This document shows, in pieces, positions 16,360 through 25,702 of a stretch of 64,000 nt of DNA (the stretch's first letter is position 1; every line of letters begins with the position of its first letter). The stretch comes from Pseudomonas segetis (GTDB lineage Bacteria; Pseudomonadota; Gammaproteobacteria; Pseudomonadales; Pseudomonadaceae). The stretch lies in the NCBI RefSeq assembly GCF_900188155.1, contig NZ_FZOG01000007.1, positions 1 to 64,000 of the forward strand, in the 5' to 3' direction. The notes under the pieces were generated by a model. That model was given only the letters and a program-made list of their open reading frames with translations, made no database searches and was not told where the DNA came from. The translations under genes and the position numbers were made by a program.

Positions 16360-19300
16360 ATGAATTTCTCCCAGTTCTTTATCAAACGGCCAATTTTCGC
16401 AGCGGTTCTGTCGCTCCTGATATTGATTGCCGGTGCTATCTCGCTCTTCCAATTACCAATCAGCGAATACCCCGAAGTGGTGCCGCCAACGGTCGTGGTG
16501 CGTACCAGCTTTCCCGGCGCCAACCCCAAGGTAATTGGCGAAACCGTTGCCTCGCCACTGGAACAAGCCATCACCGGTGTCGAAGGCATGCTGTACATGT
16601 CTTCCCAGGCTACATCCGACGGCGCACTGACGCTGACCATCACCTTTGCCTTGGGCACCGATCTCGATAACGCCCAGGTTCAGGTACAAAACCGGGTCAC
16701 CCGGACCATGCCAACCTTGCCGACTGAAGTTCAGCGTCTTGGGGTGACGGTCGACAAGGCCTCGCCAGATTTGACCATGGTGGTTCACCTGACCTCGCCG
16801 GATAACCGCTACGACATGCTCTATCTGTCGAACTACGCGGCACTCAACGTCAAGGATGAACTGGCCCGTCTCGACGGCGTGGGCGATGTACAACTCTTCG
16901 GCCTGGGTAACTATTCACTACGGGTATGGCTTGATCCCAATAAAGTGGCCTCGCGCAATCTGACCGCTACCGATGTGGTCAACGCCATTCGCGAACAGAA
17001 TCGCCAGGTCGCTGCCGGTTCACTGGGTGCGCCACCAACCGCTGGCGATAACAGCTTCCAGCTCTCGATCAATACCCAGGGGCGCCTGGTAACCGAGGAG
17101 GAGTTCGAGAACATCATCATTCGCGCCGGTGAAAACGGCGAGATCACACGCCTCAGGGACATCGCCCGGGTTGAGCTGGGCTCCAGCAAATACGCCCTGC
17201 GCTCGCTGCTGAACAACAAGCCCGCGGTTGCCATTCCGGTGTTCCAACGCCCTGGATCGAACGCTATCGACATCTCGGATTCGGTTCGTGCACGCATGGC
17301 TGAGCTGAAGAAAAGCTTCCCGCAAGGCATGGACTACGAGATTGTCTACGACCCAACCATCTTCGTGCGCGGTTCTATCGAGGCAGTGGTACACACCCTG
17401 CTCGAAGCCATTGTGCTGGTGGTGCTGGTGGTGATCCTGTTCCTGCAAACCTGGCGCGCATCGATCATTCCGCTGGCGGCTGTGCCTGTCTCCTTGATCG
17501 GCACCTTCGCGGTGATGCACCTGTTTGGCTTCTCGCTCAATGCCTTGTCGCTGTTCGGCCTGGTGTTGGCAATTGGTATTGTGGTCGACGACGCCATCGT
17601 TGTAGTGGAAAACGTCGAACGTAATATCGGACTGGGCAAGACTCCGGTCGAGGCAACCAAGCAAGCGATGAAAGAGGTTACCGGCCCCATCATTGCGACA
17701 GCCTTGGTGCTCTGTGCGGTGTTCGTACCGACGGCCTTTATCTCCGGCTTGACGGGCCAGTTCTACCAGCAGTTTGCCTTGACCATTGCAATCTCGACGG
17801 TCATCTCCGCCTTTAACTCGCTGACCCTGTCGCCTGCCCTGGCTGCGGCGCTGCTCAAAAGCCATGACGCACCCAAGGACCGTTTCTCCCGGGTCCTGGA
17901 ACGCCTGCTTGGCGGCTGGTTATTCAAGCCATTCAATCGCCTGTTCGACCGTGCCAGCAATGGCTATGTCGGGGCTGTTACCCGCATCCTGCGTGGCAGC
18001 AGCATTGCGATGCTGGTGTACGGCGGCTTGTTGGCACTGACCTATTTCGGTTTCGCCAGCACACCGACCGGTTTCGTGCCGCCGCAAGACAAACAGTACC
18101 TGGTGGCCTTTGCACAATTGCCGGATGCGGCAAGCCTTGATCGCACCGAAGCGGTTATCAAGCAGATGTCGGAGATTGCCAGTGAATACCCAGGGGTTGC
18201 CAATACGGTTGCCTTCCCTGGCCTGTCGATCAACGGTTTCACCAACAGCCCGAACAGTGGCATCGTTTTCACCACGCTCAAGTCGTTTGACCAGCGCAAG
18301 GACCCAAACTTGTCAGCGGGAGCCATCGCGGCTGCGCTAAATGCCAAGTTCGCCAATATCCAGGATGCCTATATTGCGATTTTCCCACCACCGCCAGTTC
18401 AGGGCCTGGGTACTATTGGCGGCTTCCGTGTACAAATCGAAGACAGAGGTAATCAGGGCTATGACGAGCTCTATAAGCAAGTGCAAAACGTCATCAGCAA
18501 GAGCCGTGATGTACCCGAGCTAGCCGGTTTGTTCACCAGCTACCAGGTAAACGTACCCCAGGTTGATGCCGACATTGACCGCGACAAAGCCAAGATCCAC
18601 GGCGTCGCCATCAGCGATATCTTTGACACCATGCAGGTGTACCTGGGTTCGCTGTATGCCAACGATTTCAACCGCTTTGGTCGTACTTACCAGGTCAACG
18701 TGCAGGCTGATCAGCAATACCGGGTTGATGCCGACCAGATCGGTCAGCTCAAGGTGCGTAACAATCGCGGTGAAATGGTGCCCCTGTCGACTTTTATCAA
18801 GGTCAAAGACAGCTCCGGCCCCGATCGCGTGATGCATTACAACGGCTTTATTACCGCCGAAATCAATGGTAGCGCAGCGCCCGGCTACAGCTCAGGCCAA
18901 GCCGAGGCTGCGATGGAGCGCCTGCTCAAAGAGCAACTGCCAAACGGCATGAGCTATGAATGGACCGAGCTGACCTACCAACAAATCCTGGCTGGTAATA
19001 CCGCGCTGTTTGTATTCCCGCTCTGCGTGCTGCTGGCGTTCCTGGTACTGGCTGCCCAGTACGAAAGCTGGAGTTTGCCGATGGCGGTGATCCTGATCGT
19101 GCCAATGACCCTGTTGTCGGCCATTACCGGGGTGATACTGACCGGAGGCGACAACAACATCTTCACCCAGATCGGTCTCATTGTACTGGTTGGACTGGCC
19201 TGTAAAAATGCGATCCTGATCGTTGAGTTTGCCAAGGAACAGCAGGAAGCCGGCATGGATCGCGTAAGTGCGGTGCTGCAAGCCTGCCGCCTGCGTCTAC

Positions 19301-19533
19301 GGCCGATCCTGATGACCAGCTTTGCCTTCATCATGGGCGTGGTTCCGCTGGTATTCAGCTCTGGTGCGGGTGCTGAAATGCGTCATGCGATGGGGGTGGC
19401 GGTGTTCAGCGGCATGCTCGGCGTGACCTTCTTCGGCCTGCTGTTGACCCCGGTGTTCTATGTTCTGATTCGCAGTTTTGTTGAAAAACGCCAGGCAAAA
19501 CGCGCACTGCGCCTGCAGGAGGCATCGGTATGA
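16360..19533 (+). CDS. mexF: MexF RND inner-membrane transporter
   Basis: HAE-1-type RND proton/drug antiporter, 1057 residues with 12 expected membrane helices and two large periplasmic loops. The N-terminus FFIKRPIFAAVLSLLI, the periplasmic FPGANPKVIGETVASPLEQAI, the helix-4 proton-relay motif GIVVDDAIVVVENVERN with paired aspartates, and the C-terminal helix-10/11 region GLACKNAILIVEFAKEQQE are all present. Together with MexE and OprN it exports chloramphenicol, fluoroquinolones and quinolone signals in P. aeruginosa. It overlaps oprN by four bases. Confidence 0.94.
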   Translation: MNFSQFFIKRPIFAAVLSLLILIAGAISLFQLPISEYPEVVPPTVVVRTSFPGANPKVIGETVASPLEQAITGVEGMLYMSSQATSDGALTLTITFALGTDLDNAQVQVQNRVTRTMPTLPTEVQRLGVTVDKASPDLTMVVHLTSPDNRYDMLYLSNYAALNVKDELARLDGVGDVQLFGLGNYSLRVWLDPNKVASRNLTATDVVNAIREQNRQVAAGSLGAPPTAGDNSFQLSINTQGRLVTEEEFENIIIRAGENGEITRLRDIARVELGSSKYALRSLLNNKPAVAIPVFQRPGSNAIDISDSVRARMAELKKSFPQGMDYEIVYDPTIFVRGSIEAVVHTLLEAIVLVVLVVILFLQTWRASIIPLAAVPVSLIGTFAVMHLFGFSLNALSLFGLVLAIGIVVDDAIVVVENVERNIGLGKTPVEATKQAMKEVTGPIIATALVLCAVFVPTAFISGLTGQFYQQFALTIAISTVISAFNSLTLSPALAAALLKSHDAPKDRFSRVLERLLGGWLFKPFNRLFDRASNGYVGAVTRILRGSSIAMLVYGGLLALTYFGFASTPTGFVPPQDKQYLVAFAQLPDAASLDRTEAVIKQMSEIASEYPGVANTVAFPGLSINGFTNSPNSGIVFTTLKSFDQRKDPNLSAGAIAAALNAKFANIQDAYIAIFPPPPVQGLGTIGGFRVQIEDRGNQGYDELYKQVQNVISKSRDVPELAGLFTSYQVNVPQVDADIDRDKAKIHGVAISDIFDTMQVYLGSLYANDFNRFGRTYQVNVQADQQYRVDADQIGQLKVRNNRGEMVPLSTFIKVKDSSGPDRVMHYNGFITAEINGSAAPGYSSGQAEAAMERLLKEQLPNGMSYEWTELTYQQILAGNTALFVFPLCVLLAFLVLAAQYESWSLPMAVILIVPMTLLSAITGVILTGGDNNIFTQIGLIVLVGLACKNAILIVEFAKEQQEAGMDRVSAVLQACRLRLRPILMTSFAFIMGVVPLVFSSGAGAEMRHAMGVAVFSGMLGVTFFGLLLTPVFYVLIRSFVEKRQAKRALRLQEASV

Positions 19534-20924
19534 AGCTGAAGTTATTTGCACCTGCCCTGCTTGCCCTGGCCGTCTCAGCTTGCGCCGTGGGCCCAGACTT
19601 CAAGCAGCCTGAAAACACCCCGGCGCAGTTGTCCCAGTTAAGTGCCGGCAAGTACGACCAGGGGCACTTCGAAGCCTTGTGGTGGCAGCAGTTTGATGAC
19701 CCAACCCTGAACCAACTGGTTAACCAGTCGTTGCAGGACAACCGTGAGCTGCGTGTCGCCTTCTCACGGCTGAAGGCAGCCCGGGCCATTCGTGACGATG
19801 TTGCCAATGACCGTCTGCCGACCATCACCAGCCGTGCCAGCAGTGACATAGGCAAGGCACAACAGCCGGATATCACCGAGGATAGAGTCAGCACCGAGCG
19901 TTATGACCTGGGCCTGGACATGGTCTGGGAGCTTGATCTGTTTGGCCGAATCCAGCGCCAACTTGAGGCCAGTGATGCGCAAATCGAAGTCGCCGAAGCC
20001 GATTACTATCAGTTGCAGGTGAGCTTGATTGCCGAGCTGGTTGATGCCTACGGCAGCTTGCGCGGCGCCCAGTTGCGCGAGCAGATTGCCCGGGAAAACT
20101 TGCACAATCAGGAGGAATCTCGGGGCATAACCGAGGATTTGCGCGACGCGGGAGTTGGTAGCGAACTGGATGTACTGCGCGCCGACGCACGTCTTGCCGC
20201 AGTTGAAGCCAGCGTGCCGAGACTGCAGGCAGAGCAAGTGCGTGCGCGCAACCGCATTGCAACCCTGCTCGGCCAGCGAGCTGATCAACTCGACATCGAC
20301 CTCTCGCCACAACCCATCCCGGCAATCGCCAAGGCGCTCCCCATTGGCGATCCGACAGAGCTGCTGCGTCGACGCCCGGATATTCGTGCTGCTGAGCAAA
20401 ACCTGGCTGCGGCTACCGCGAATATTGGCGTGGCCACCGCAGACCTGTTTCCCCGCGTAAGCCTCAGTGGTTTCCTTGGTTTTACCGCCGGGCGCGGTTC
20501 GCAGATTGGCTCTTCGGCAGCGCGAGCCTGGGGAGTATCGCCAAACATCACCTGGGCGGCGTTCGATCTTGGTAGTGTCAAGGCGCGGATTCGCGGGGCC
20601 GATGCAGAGGCCGAAGGCGCACTGGCACAATACGAGCAGCAGGTCTTGTTGGCCCTGGAGGAGTCCGAGAATGCCTTTAGCGATTATGCCAAGCGCCAAC
20701 AGCGCTTGCTGGCACTGATCCGACAGTCAGAAGCCAGTCGTGCTGCTGCCGCGCAAGCGGCCGTGCGTTACCGCGAAGGCACTGTGGATTTTTTGGTGTT
20801 GCTCGATGCCGAACGGGAGCGCCTTGCCGCCGAAGACAGCCAGGCACTGGCTGAAGTCGAGTTGTACAGCGGCATAGTTGCAATCTACAAAACCCTGGGC
20901 GGTGGCTGGCAGCCCAACAGTTAA
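19530..20924 (+). CDS. oprN: OprN outer-membrane efflux channel
   Basis: TolC/NodT-type outer-membrane factor, 464 residues. The lipoprotein signal ends VSACAVGPDFKQPE, and the two repeated coiled-coil halves include LDMVWELDLFGRIQRQLEAS and ERYDLG near the first, then LLRRRPDIRAAEQNLAAATANIGVA and AYEQ-like ALAQYEQQVLLALEESENAF in the second. ATG overlaps the mexF stop codon, so translation is probably coupled. It ends the mexEF-oprN operon before a strong terminator. Confidence 0.92.
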   Translation: MKLKLFAPALLALAVSACAVGPDFKQPENTPAQLSQLSAGKYDQGHFEALWWQQFDDPTLNQLVNQSLQDNRELRVAFSRLKAARAIRDDVANDRLPTITSRASSDIGKAQQPDITEDRVSTERYDLGLDMVWELDLFGRIQRQLEASDAQIEVAEADYYQLQVSLIAELVDAYGSLRGAQLREQIARENLHNQEESRGITEDLRDAGVGSELDVLRADARLAAVEASVPRLQAEQVRARNRIATLLGQRADQLDIDLSPQPIPAIAKALPIGDPTELLRRRPDIRAAEQNLAAATANIGVATADLFPRVSLSGFLGFTAGRGSQIGSSAARAWGVSPNITWAAFDLGSVKARIRGADAEAEGALAQYEQQVLLALEESENAFSDYAKRQQRLLALIRQSEASRAAAAQAAVRYREGTVDFLVLLDAERERLAAEDSQALAEVELYSGIVAIYKTLGGGWQPNS

Positions 20925-20940
20925 GTAGCAAGGCAATGTC

Positions 20941-20977
20941 AAAGCCCCGCACGACCAACGTCGCGGGGCTTTTTTTG
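20941..20977 (+). terminator. Intrinsic terminator after oprN
   Basis: AAAGCCCCGC (20941-20950) and GCGGGGCTT (20963-20971) form a stem, followed by a run of seven or more T. It ends the mexEF-oprN transcript. Confidence 0.92.
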
Positions 20978-21122
20978 GCCTGTTTATGCGCAGGCCAGGA
21001 CAGGTCGTGGGCTGGCTGTATTTTAATTTGCATGCTCAAGCGTAACGAAGTGGCTTGTGCAACACTCTAAAGCTAATCCCGCGCGGCGGCATCACAAGCG
21101 CGAATTGGACAACGAGGTTGCA

Positions 21123-22037
21123 GTGCTAATCCCCCTTACCCTGGCATTTTTAATCGGCTGGGTCTCGCAGCGTATGGGTTTGTGCCTGGTGGCTGCCATC
21201 ACCATGGCCCTGAATAAGCGGCCCACCCTGTTCGTGGCGCTTGCGTCCTGTGGCCTGTTCGGCCTTCTATTGACGCCGCTTTACCAGCAGCTAGGCGTGT
21301 CACAACCCTTTTATCAGCCAATAGCCCCTTATCATCACATTATCCTGGGTGGTTTTTTATTCGGGGTCAGTTCGGTACTCAATAACGGTTGCAGTGTAGG
21401 CACCCTGACCAAACTGGCGCGGGGCGACCTGAGCAAGGCATTCACCATTATCGGCTGGGTTGTCGGCATAGTCCTCTGGCACCACCTGAATATGGATATG
21501 ACCGAAAAGAAAACCCTTGCGCCCTCGCCTTCAAGCGTCAACTACCTGCTGGCCATTGGATTGGTGATCGCCAGCCTGCTGGTGCTTGTGCGTTATCAGC
21601 GCGAGAAGCACTACGTCAGCTTGAGCATCTTGCTTGGCTTGCTCACCAGCGCCTTGTACACCTTCGAGCCGCAATGGACGCCGAGCCTGCTGTTCTACGA
21701 TTTATCCAAGGCGGTGTGGATACAGCAATGGCACATTCACCCGACCAGGCTTGGTATCTTCGCCATGCTCGTGCTGGGCATGTACTGCTTCACCATTTAC
21801 CGTAGAACCTTCGACTACCGGCCGATCAACCTGCTCGACTCGAGCCGCTACCTCTTTGCCGGAACCCTGATGGGGGTTGGCGCATCCATGATGTTGGGCG
21901 GTAACGACTCGCAAATCCTGTTGGTATTTCCCACGCTGCACCTGGCGACAACCCTGCCACTGATGGCTATTTGTAGCGGGATTGTCCTGAGTCTCCTGCT
22001 CAGCAAATACAGCGTCCGCCAACGACCGGCCCACTAG
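21123..22037 (+). CDS. YeeE/YedE-type membrane protein (sulphur-transport family)
   Basis: Polytopic inner-membrane protein of about 304 residues with some eight hydrophobic segments. IGWVSQRMGLCLVAAIT and FLFGVSSVLNNGCSVGTLTKLARGD look like the paired Gly-Cys motifs of YeeE/YedE proteins, which move thiosulphate or related sulphur species. The GTG at 21123 is chosen because GAGG lies five bases before it; an upstream GTG (21057) would add a very basic, non-hydrophobic 22 residues. It starts after the oprN terminator, so it is a separate unit. The transported molecule is not known. Confidence 0.7.
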   Translation: MLIPLTLAFLIGWVSQRMGLCLVAAITMALNKRPTLFVALASCGLFGLLLTPLYQQLGVSQPFYQPIAPYHHIILGGFLFGVSSVLNNGCSVGTLTKLARGDLSKAFTIIGWVVGIVLWHHLNMDMTEKKTLAPSPSSVNYLLAIGLVIASLLVLVRYQREKHYVSLSILLGLLTSALYTFEPQWTPSLLFYDLSKAVWIQQWHIHPTRLGIFAMLVLGMYCFTIYRRTFDYRPINLLDSSRYLFAGTLMGVGASMMLGGNDSQILLVFPTLHLATTLPLMAICSGIVLSLLLSKYSVRQRPAH

Positions 22038-22054
22038 AACACCCGTTACGAACC

Positions 22055-22789
22055 TCAGGCGATACCGCCGTTGACCCTCAGGGTCTGGCCGTTGACCCAG
22101 GCTCCCTCCTCGCTGACCAGAAACGCCACTGCTGCGGCAATATCATCCGGTGTCCCAAGGCGCTCCAAGGGTGGCTGCAGGGTCAGCTTTTCGATCAGCT
22201 CATCACTCTTGCCGTTGAAGAACAAACTGGTTGCGGTCGGCCCAGGGGCAATGGCGTTGACACTGATACGGCGACCGCGCAATTCACGGGAAAATATTTG
22301 AGTGAAGACTTCAACCGCAGCCTTGGAAGCGGCATACACCGAGTAACCAGGCAACGCCATGCCAATCACGCTGGTTGAGAAGTTGACGATGCGGCCACCC
22401 TCACGCAAGCGCGTGGCGGCAAGGCGCAAGGTGTTGAACGTGCCCTGGGTGTTGATGGAAAAGATTCGCTGGTACAGCTCATCGTCGGTGTCTTTCAACG
22501 CCACCATGCCGGGCTGGATGACTCCGGCGTTGTTGACCAGAATATCGATGCCGCCGAAAGCCATCTCGGTTTGATCAAATAAGGCTTCGACCGCTACCGG
22601 GTCGGCAATGTCGGCCAACACCGCGTAGGCTTTTCCACCTGCAGCCATGATCTCGCGGACCACGTTTTCGGCATCGGCAGGGTTAGAGGCGTAGTTGACC
22701 ACCACGCTGATACCGTCCTTGGCCAGGCGTTTGGCAATGGCAGCGCCAATGCCCCTGGAGGCGCCTGTGACTATCGCAACTCTTGTCAT
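22055..22789 (-). CDS. Short-chain dehydrogenase/reductase (SDR)
   Basis: Classical SDR, 244 residues. TGASRGIGAAIA is the cofactor glycine motif, LVNNAG the structural motif, and S-x12-Y-x3-K is present in FSTSVIGMALPGYSVYAASK. The C-terminal GPTATSLFF and WVNGQTLRVNGGIA are typical of 3-oxoacyl-ACP reductase-like members. The start at 22789 removes a 24-residue extension that lacks family similarity. Substrate unknown; it is convergent with the YeeE/YedE gene and divergent from the solitary dctP. Confidence 0.9.
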   Translation of the reverse strand: MTRVAIVTGASRGIGAAIAKRLAKDGISVVVNYASNPADAENVVREIMAAGGKAYAVLADIADPVAVEALFDQTEMAFGGIDILVNNAGVIQPGMVALKDTDDELYQRIFSINTQGTFNTLRLAATRLREGGRIVNFSTSVIGMALPGYSVYAASKAAVEVFTQIFSRELRGRRISVNAIAPGPTATSLFFNGKSDELIEKLTLQPPLERLGTPDDIAAAVAFLVSEEGAWVNGQTLRVNGGIA

Positions 22790-23142
22790 AATTATTCTCT
22801 CTAGATAATGGTTCGCCAGCGCGCCACTGCCGGTCTGAAACCCACACCATGCAAAATCCACGACTTACTTCTGTATAGCCGTGAATTCAGGGACGCGACT
22901 GACCAATCATCTGGACTTGACCTAACTAAAGATTGGCTACAAAGCCATTGCCAACCCAAAACCGGCAATAATCCGCTGATGTTTCAGGCACAGATGGCGA
23001 TATATCGCCACTGGCTGAGAACTGGTTCACTGTGCTTTTTAAGAGAACATTGCCCTGGGTACGATCGGCGCAATTGGCACAGGCATTGCGATAGGAACAA
23101 TGCCAACAACGCCAACACTGATAAAAAAAATAGGATTCCCAC
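22790..23142. other. 353-bp divergent intergenic region
   Basis: It separates the SDR gene and the solitary dctP, which are divergent. I see no gene in it. Its main feature is the 16-bp palindrome annotated at 22995-23010. An A-rich stretch and a weak AGGA precede the dctP start. Confidence 0.6.
22995..23010. promoter_or_regulatory. Perfect 16-bp palindrome, probable operator
   Basis: TGGCGATATATCGCCA is perfectly self-complementary with no spacer. It lies about 130 bases upstream of the solitary dctP and 205 bases upstream of the SDR. Such a site suits a dimeric GntR- or TetR-type regulator; no such gene is adjacent, so the regulator would act from elsewhere. Confidence 0.5.
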
Positions 23143-24150
23143 ATGTTTAAGCAACTGTTTGCCGTGGCTGCCTGTGCCTTGGCGATCACTTCGACACCGG
23201 CCATTAGCGCCCAGCAGAATGGCCCGATTGTCATAAAGTTCTCGCATGTCGTCGCCGATGACACGCCCAAGGGGCAAGGGGCACTGCTGTTCAAAAAACT
23301 GGTTGAGGAGCGCTTGTCGGGCAAAGTCTCGGTTGAGGTGTACCCGAACTCGACACTCTTTGGCGATGCGGACGAAATGCAGGCGCTGAAAGACGGCAAG
23401 GTACAGATGCTTGCACCTTCGCTGGCCAAGTTCGGTAACTACACCAAACAGCTACAGGTCTATGACTTGCCCTTCTTGTTTGATGACCTTGATGCAGTCA
23501 ATCGCTTTCAAAAGCGTGCAAAAGGTCGTCAACTGCTGCGCAGCATGGAAGATAAGGGCATCACCGGCCTGGCTTATTGGCACAACGGCATGAAACAGCT
23601 ATCAGCCAACAAGGCCTTGTATATGCCAGCCGATGCCCGCGGCTTGAAGTTTCGTATCCAGCCATCGGATGTGCTGAGCGCGCAGTTCAACCAGTTGTCT
23701 GCCACACCGCAAGTACTGCCCTTCGCCGAGGTGTTCAAGGCATTGCAAACGGGTGAAGTACAAGGTGCTGAAAACCCCTGGTCGAATATCTACAGCAAAA
23801 AGCTCAACAGCGTTCAGCCCTACATCACCGAAACCAACCACGGGGTGCTCGACTACATGCTGGTGAGCAATCCGACCTTCTGGTACAGCATCCCACACGC
23901 CACGCGCGTGGTGCTTGAAGGCATTATTGATGAGGTCACTTATTCAGTGAATCGCCAGGCCGAGGAAGCCAACCAGGCAGACCGCAACCGCATCCTGGCG
24001 TCAGGCTCCAGCCAGATCATCACCCTGGACGACCAACAACGCCAGGCCTGGCGTGATGCAATGAAGCCGGTATGGGCGCAGTTTGAAAAAGAAATTGGTG
24101 CCGACGTGATGCAGGCCGCGCAGGTGGTAAACCGCAAATCGCGTAACTAA
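23143..24150 (+). CDS. Solitary TRAP substrate-binding protein DctP (copy C)
   Basis: DctP-family receptor, 335 residues, with a signal peptide ending around ISAQQNG. IVIKFSHVVADDTPKGQGALLFKKLVEE (in two blocks), the arginine in GLKFRIQ, FAEVFKALQTGEVQG and NPWSN match the two dctP copies in the itaconate region, but it is clearly more divergent from either than they are from each other. No dctQ or dctM gene lies on either side: downstream is a terminator and the convergent opmB, upstream the divergent SDR. It must borrow membrane subunits from another TRAP system or serve as a sensor. Confidence 0.9.
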   Translation: MFKQLFAVAACALAITSTPAISAQQNGPIVIKFSHVVADDTPKGQGALLFKKLVEERLSGKVSVEVYPNSTLFGDADEMQALKDGKVQMLAPSLAKFGNYTKQLQVYDLPFLFDDLDAVNRFQKRAKGRQLLRSMEDKGITGLAYWHNGMKQLSANKALYMPADARGLKFRIQPSDVLSAQFNQLSATPQVLPFAEVFKALQTGEVQGAENPWSNIYSKKLNSVQPYITETNHGVLDYMLVSNPTFWYSIPHATRVVLEGIIDEVTYSVNRQAEEANQADRNRILASGSSQIITLDDQQRQAWRDAMKPVWAQFEKEIGADVMQAAQVVNRKSRN

Positions 24151-24165
24151 GCCTCAGGCAATGAA

Positions 24166-24197
24166 CCAAGCCAGCATCGGCCCAGATGCTGGCTTGG
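24166..24197. terminator. Hairpin terminator between dctP and opmB
   Basis: CCAAGCCAGCATC (24166-24178) and GATGCTGGCTTGG (24185-24197) form a perfect 13-bp stem between convergent genes. There is no long T-run, so strength is uncertain. Confidence 0.7.
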
Positions 24198-24205
24198 GCC
24201 TGTGG

Positions 24206-25702
24206 TTAATCCAGTTTGTCATCCTGATCGGCGGGTGGCACCAATTGATCGACTGTCCAGCCGCCGCCCAGCGCCGCAATCAACTGCACACTGGCCGTCA
24301 GACGGTTGCCCAGCAGCGTTAGCGCGGTACGCTCGTTGTTCAGGGCCGTTGCCTGGACTGTAACCACGCTATTGAAGTCAACGGTACCGGCCTTGTACTG
24401 GTTCTGAATCAGGCGCAGTGACTCACGGGCCGACTCGACCGCTTGTTGCTGAACCTGCGCCTCCTGCTCCATGACCCTGAGCTGGACCAGGTAGTCTTCA
24501 ACCTCACGGAAACCATCCAGCACCGACTGCCGGTACTGTGCGACAGTCTGGTCATAGACCGCTTCGGTACGTTCCACCTCGGCACTGCGCGCGCCCCCAT
24601 CGAACAAGGTCATGGCCAGGCTAGGACCTATGGACCAGAAACGGTTTGGCAACTCGATCCAATCCGCAAAACTGCTGCCCCGATAACCACCACTGGCGGA
24701 AATGGTCAGGTCCGGATACCAGGCGGCTTCGGCTATGCCAATATCGGCATTGGCGGAAATCACCCGGCGCTCGGCTGCTGCGATATCAGGCCTGCGCTCA
24801 AGCAGCTGCGAAGGCAAGGCCACAGGTATTTGCGGGAGCTGAGGCAGCTGCTCACGTGGGGCAATGCTCAACTCGGCAGGCGAAACCCCGACCAGCACCG
24901 CAATGGCATGCTCCAGCTGCGCACGCTGCCACTTCAGGTCAATTGCCTGTGCCTCGGTGCTTTTCAATTGAGTACGGGCCTGGCTGACATCGGACTTCGG
25001 CACTATACCGGCCCTGTACTGGTTTTCTGTCAACTTCAACGAACGGGCATAGGCATCCACGGTAGCGTCCAGCAAGCGCTGCTGGTCATCGAGCACGCGT
25101 AATTGCAGGTAGCTCTGGGCCAACTCGGATTGATAGCTCAGCTTGGCAGCCGCCAGATCACCGGCACTGGCTTCGAAACCGGCCTTGCTCGACTCCAGCG
25201 AACGGCGCAGCTTGCCCCAGATATCCAGCTCCCAGGACGCATTGAGGCTCAAGTCGTAGTTCTTGGTGATGGTCGAGCGCGATCCGCCGCTGGAGATCAC
25301 GTCAGAGGTGGTGACCACGTTCTGGCCGCCACCCTGACCGGAGCGCGTGACACCGGCATTGGTCGACAACGAGGGGTAAAACGCTGCGCGCGCGCCCCTG
25401 ACCAGTGCCCGGGCCTGACGGTATTGCGCCTCGGCGGCGGCGAGGTTCTGGTTCGACACATTGAGGCGTCCGACCAGATCGTTCAACTCGGCATCACCGT
25501 AGAGCTCCCACCAGGCACCACGTTCCAGGGCATCGCTGGGCACGGCGGCTTTCCAGCCGGCTACTTGCTTGAATTGGGCCGGGGTGTTGATTTCGGGGCG
25601 CTTGTAGTCCGGGCCGACCGCACAGGCACTCAAGGCGATACTCAGCGCAAGCAGGCTGAGCAGGCGCGTACCACGGGCTTTTGCAAGGTTTGCAGTAATC
25701 AT
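24206..25702 (-). CDS. opmB: OpmB outer-membrane efflux lipoprotein
   Basis: NodT-family outer-membrane factor, 498 residues. The signal ends LSACAVGPDYKRPE (lipobox Cys). YDLSLNASWELDIWGKLRRSLE and LLERRPDIAAAERRVISANADIGIAEAAW are the conserved blocks of the two halves. It is the last gene of a four-gene RND operon with two RND pumps, as in muxABC-opmB of P. aeruginosa, and its start overlaps the muxC stop by four bases. Confidence 0.9.
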   Translation of the reverse strand: MITANLAKARGTRLLSLLALSIALSACAVGPDYKRPEINTPAQFKQVAGWKAAVPSDALERGAWWELYGDAELNDLVGRLNVSNQNLAAAEAQYRQARALVRGARAAFYPSLSTNAGVTRSGQGGGQNVVTTSDVISSGGSRSTITKNYDLSLNASWELDIWGKLRRSLESSKAGFEASAGDLAAAKLSYQSELAQSYLQLRVLDDQQRLLDATVDAYARSLKLTENQYRAGIVPKSDVSQARTQLKSTEAQAIDLKWQRAQLEHAIAVLVGVSPAELSIAPREQLPQLPQIPVALPSQLLERRPDIAAAERRVISANADIGIAEAAWYPDLTISASGGYRGSSFADWIELPNRFWSIGPSLAMTLFDGGARSAEVERTEAVYDQTVAQYRQSVLDGFREVEDYLVQLRVMEQEAQVQQQAVESARESLRLIQNQYKAGTVDFNSVVTVQATALNNERTALTLLGNRLTASVQLIAALGGGWTVDQLVPPADQDDKLD

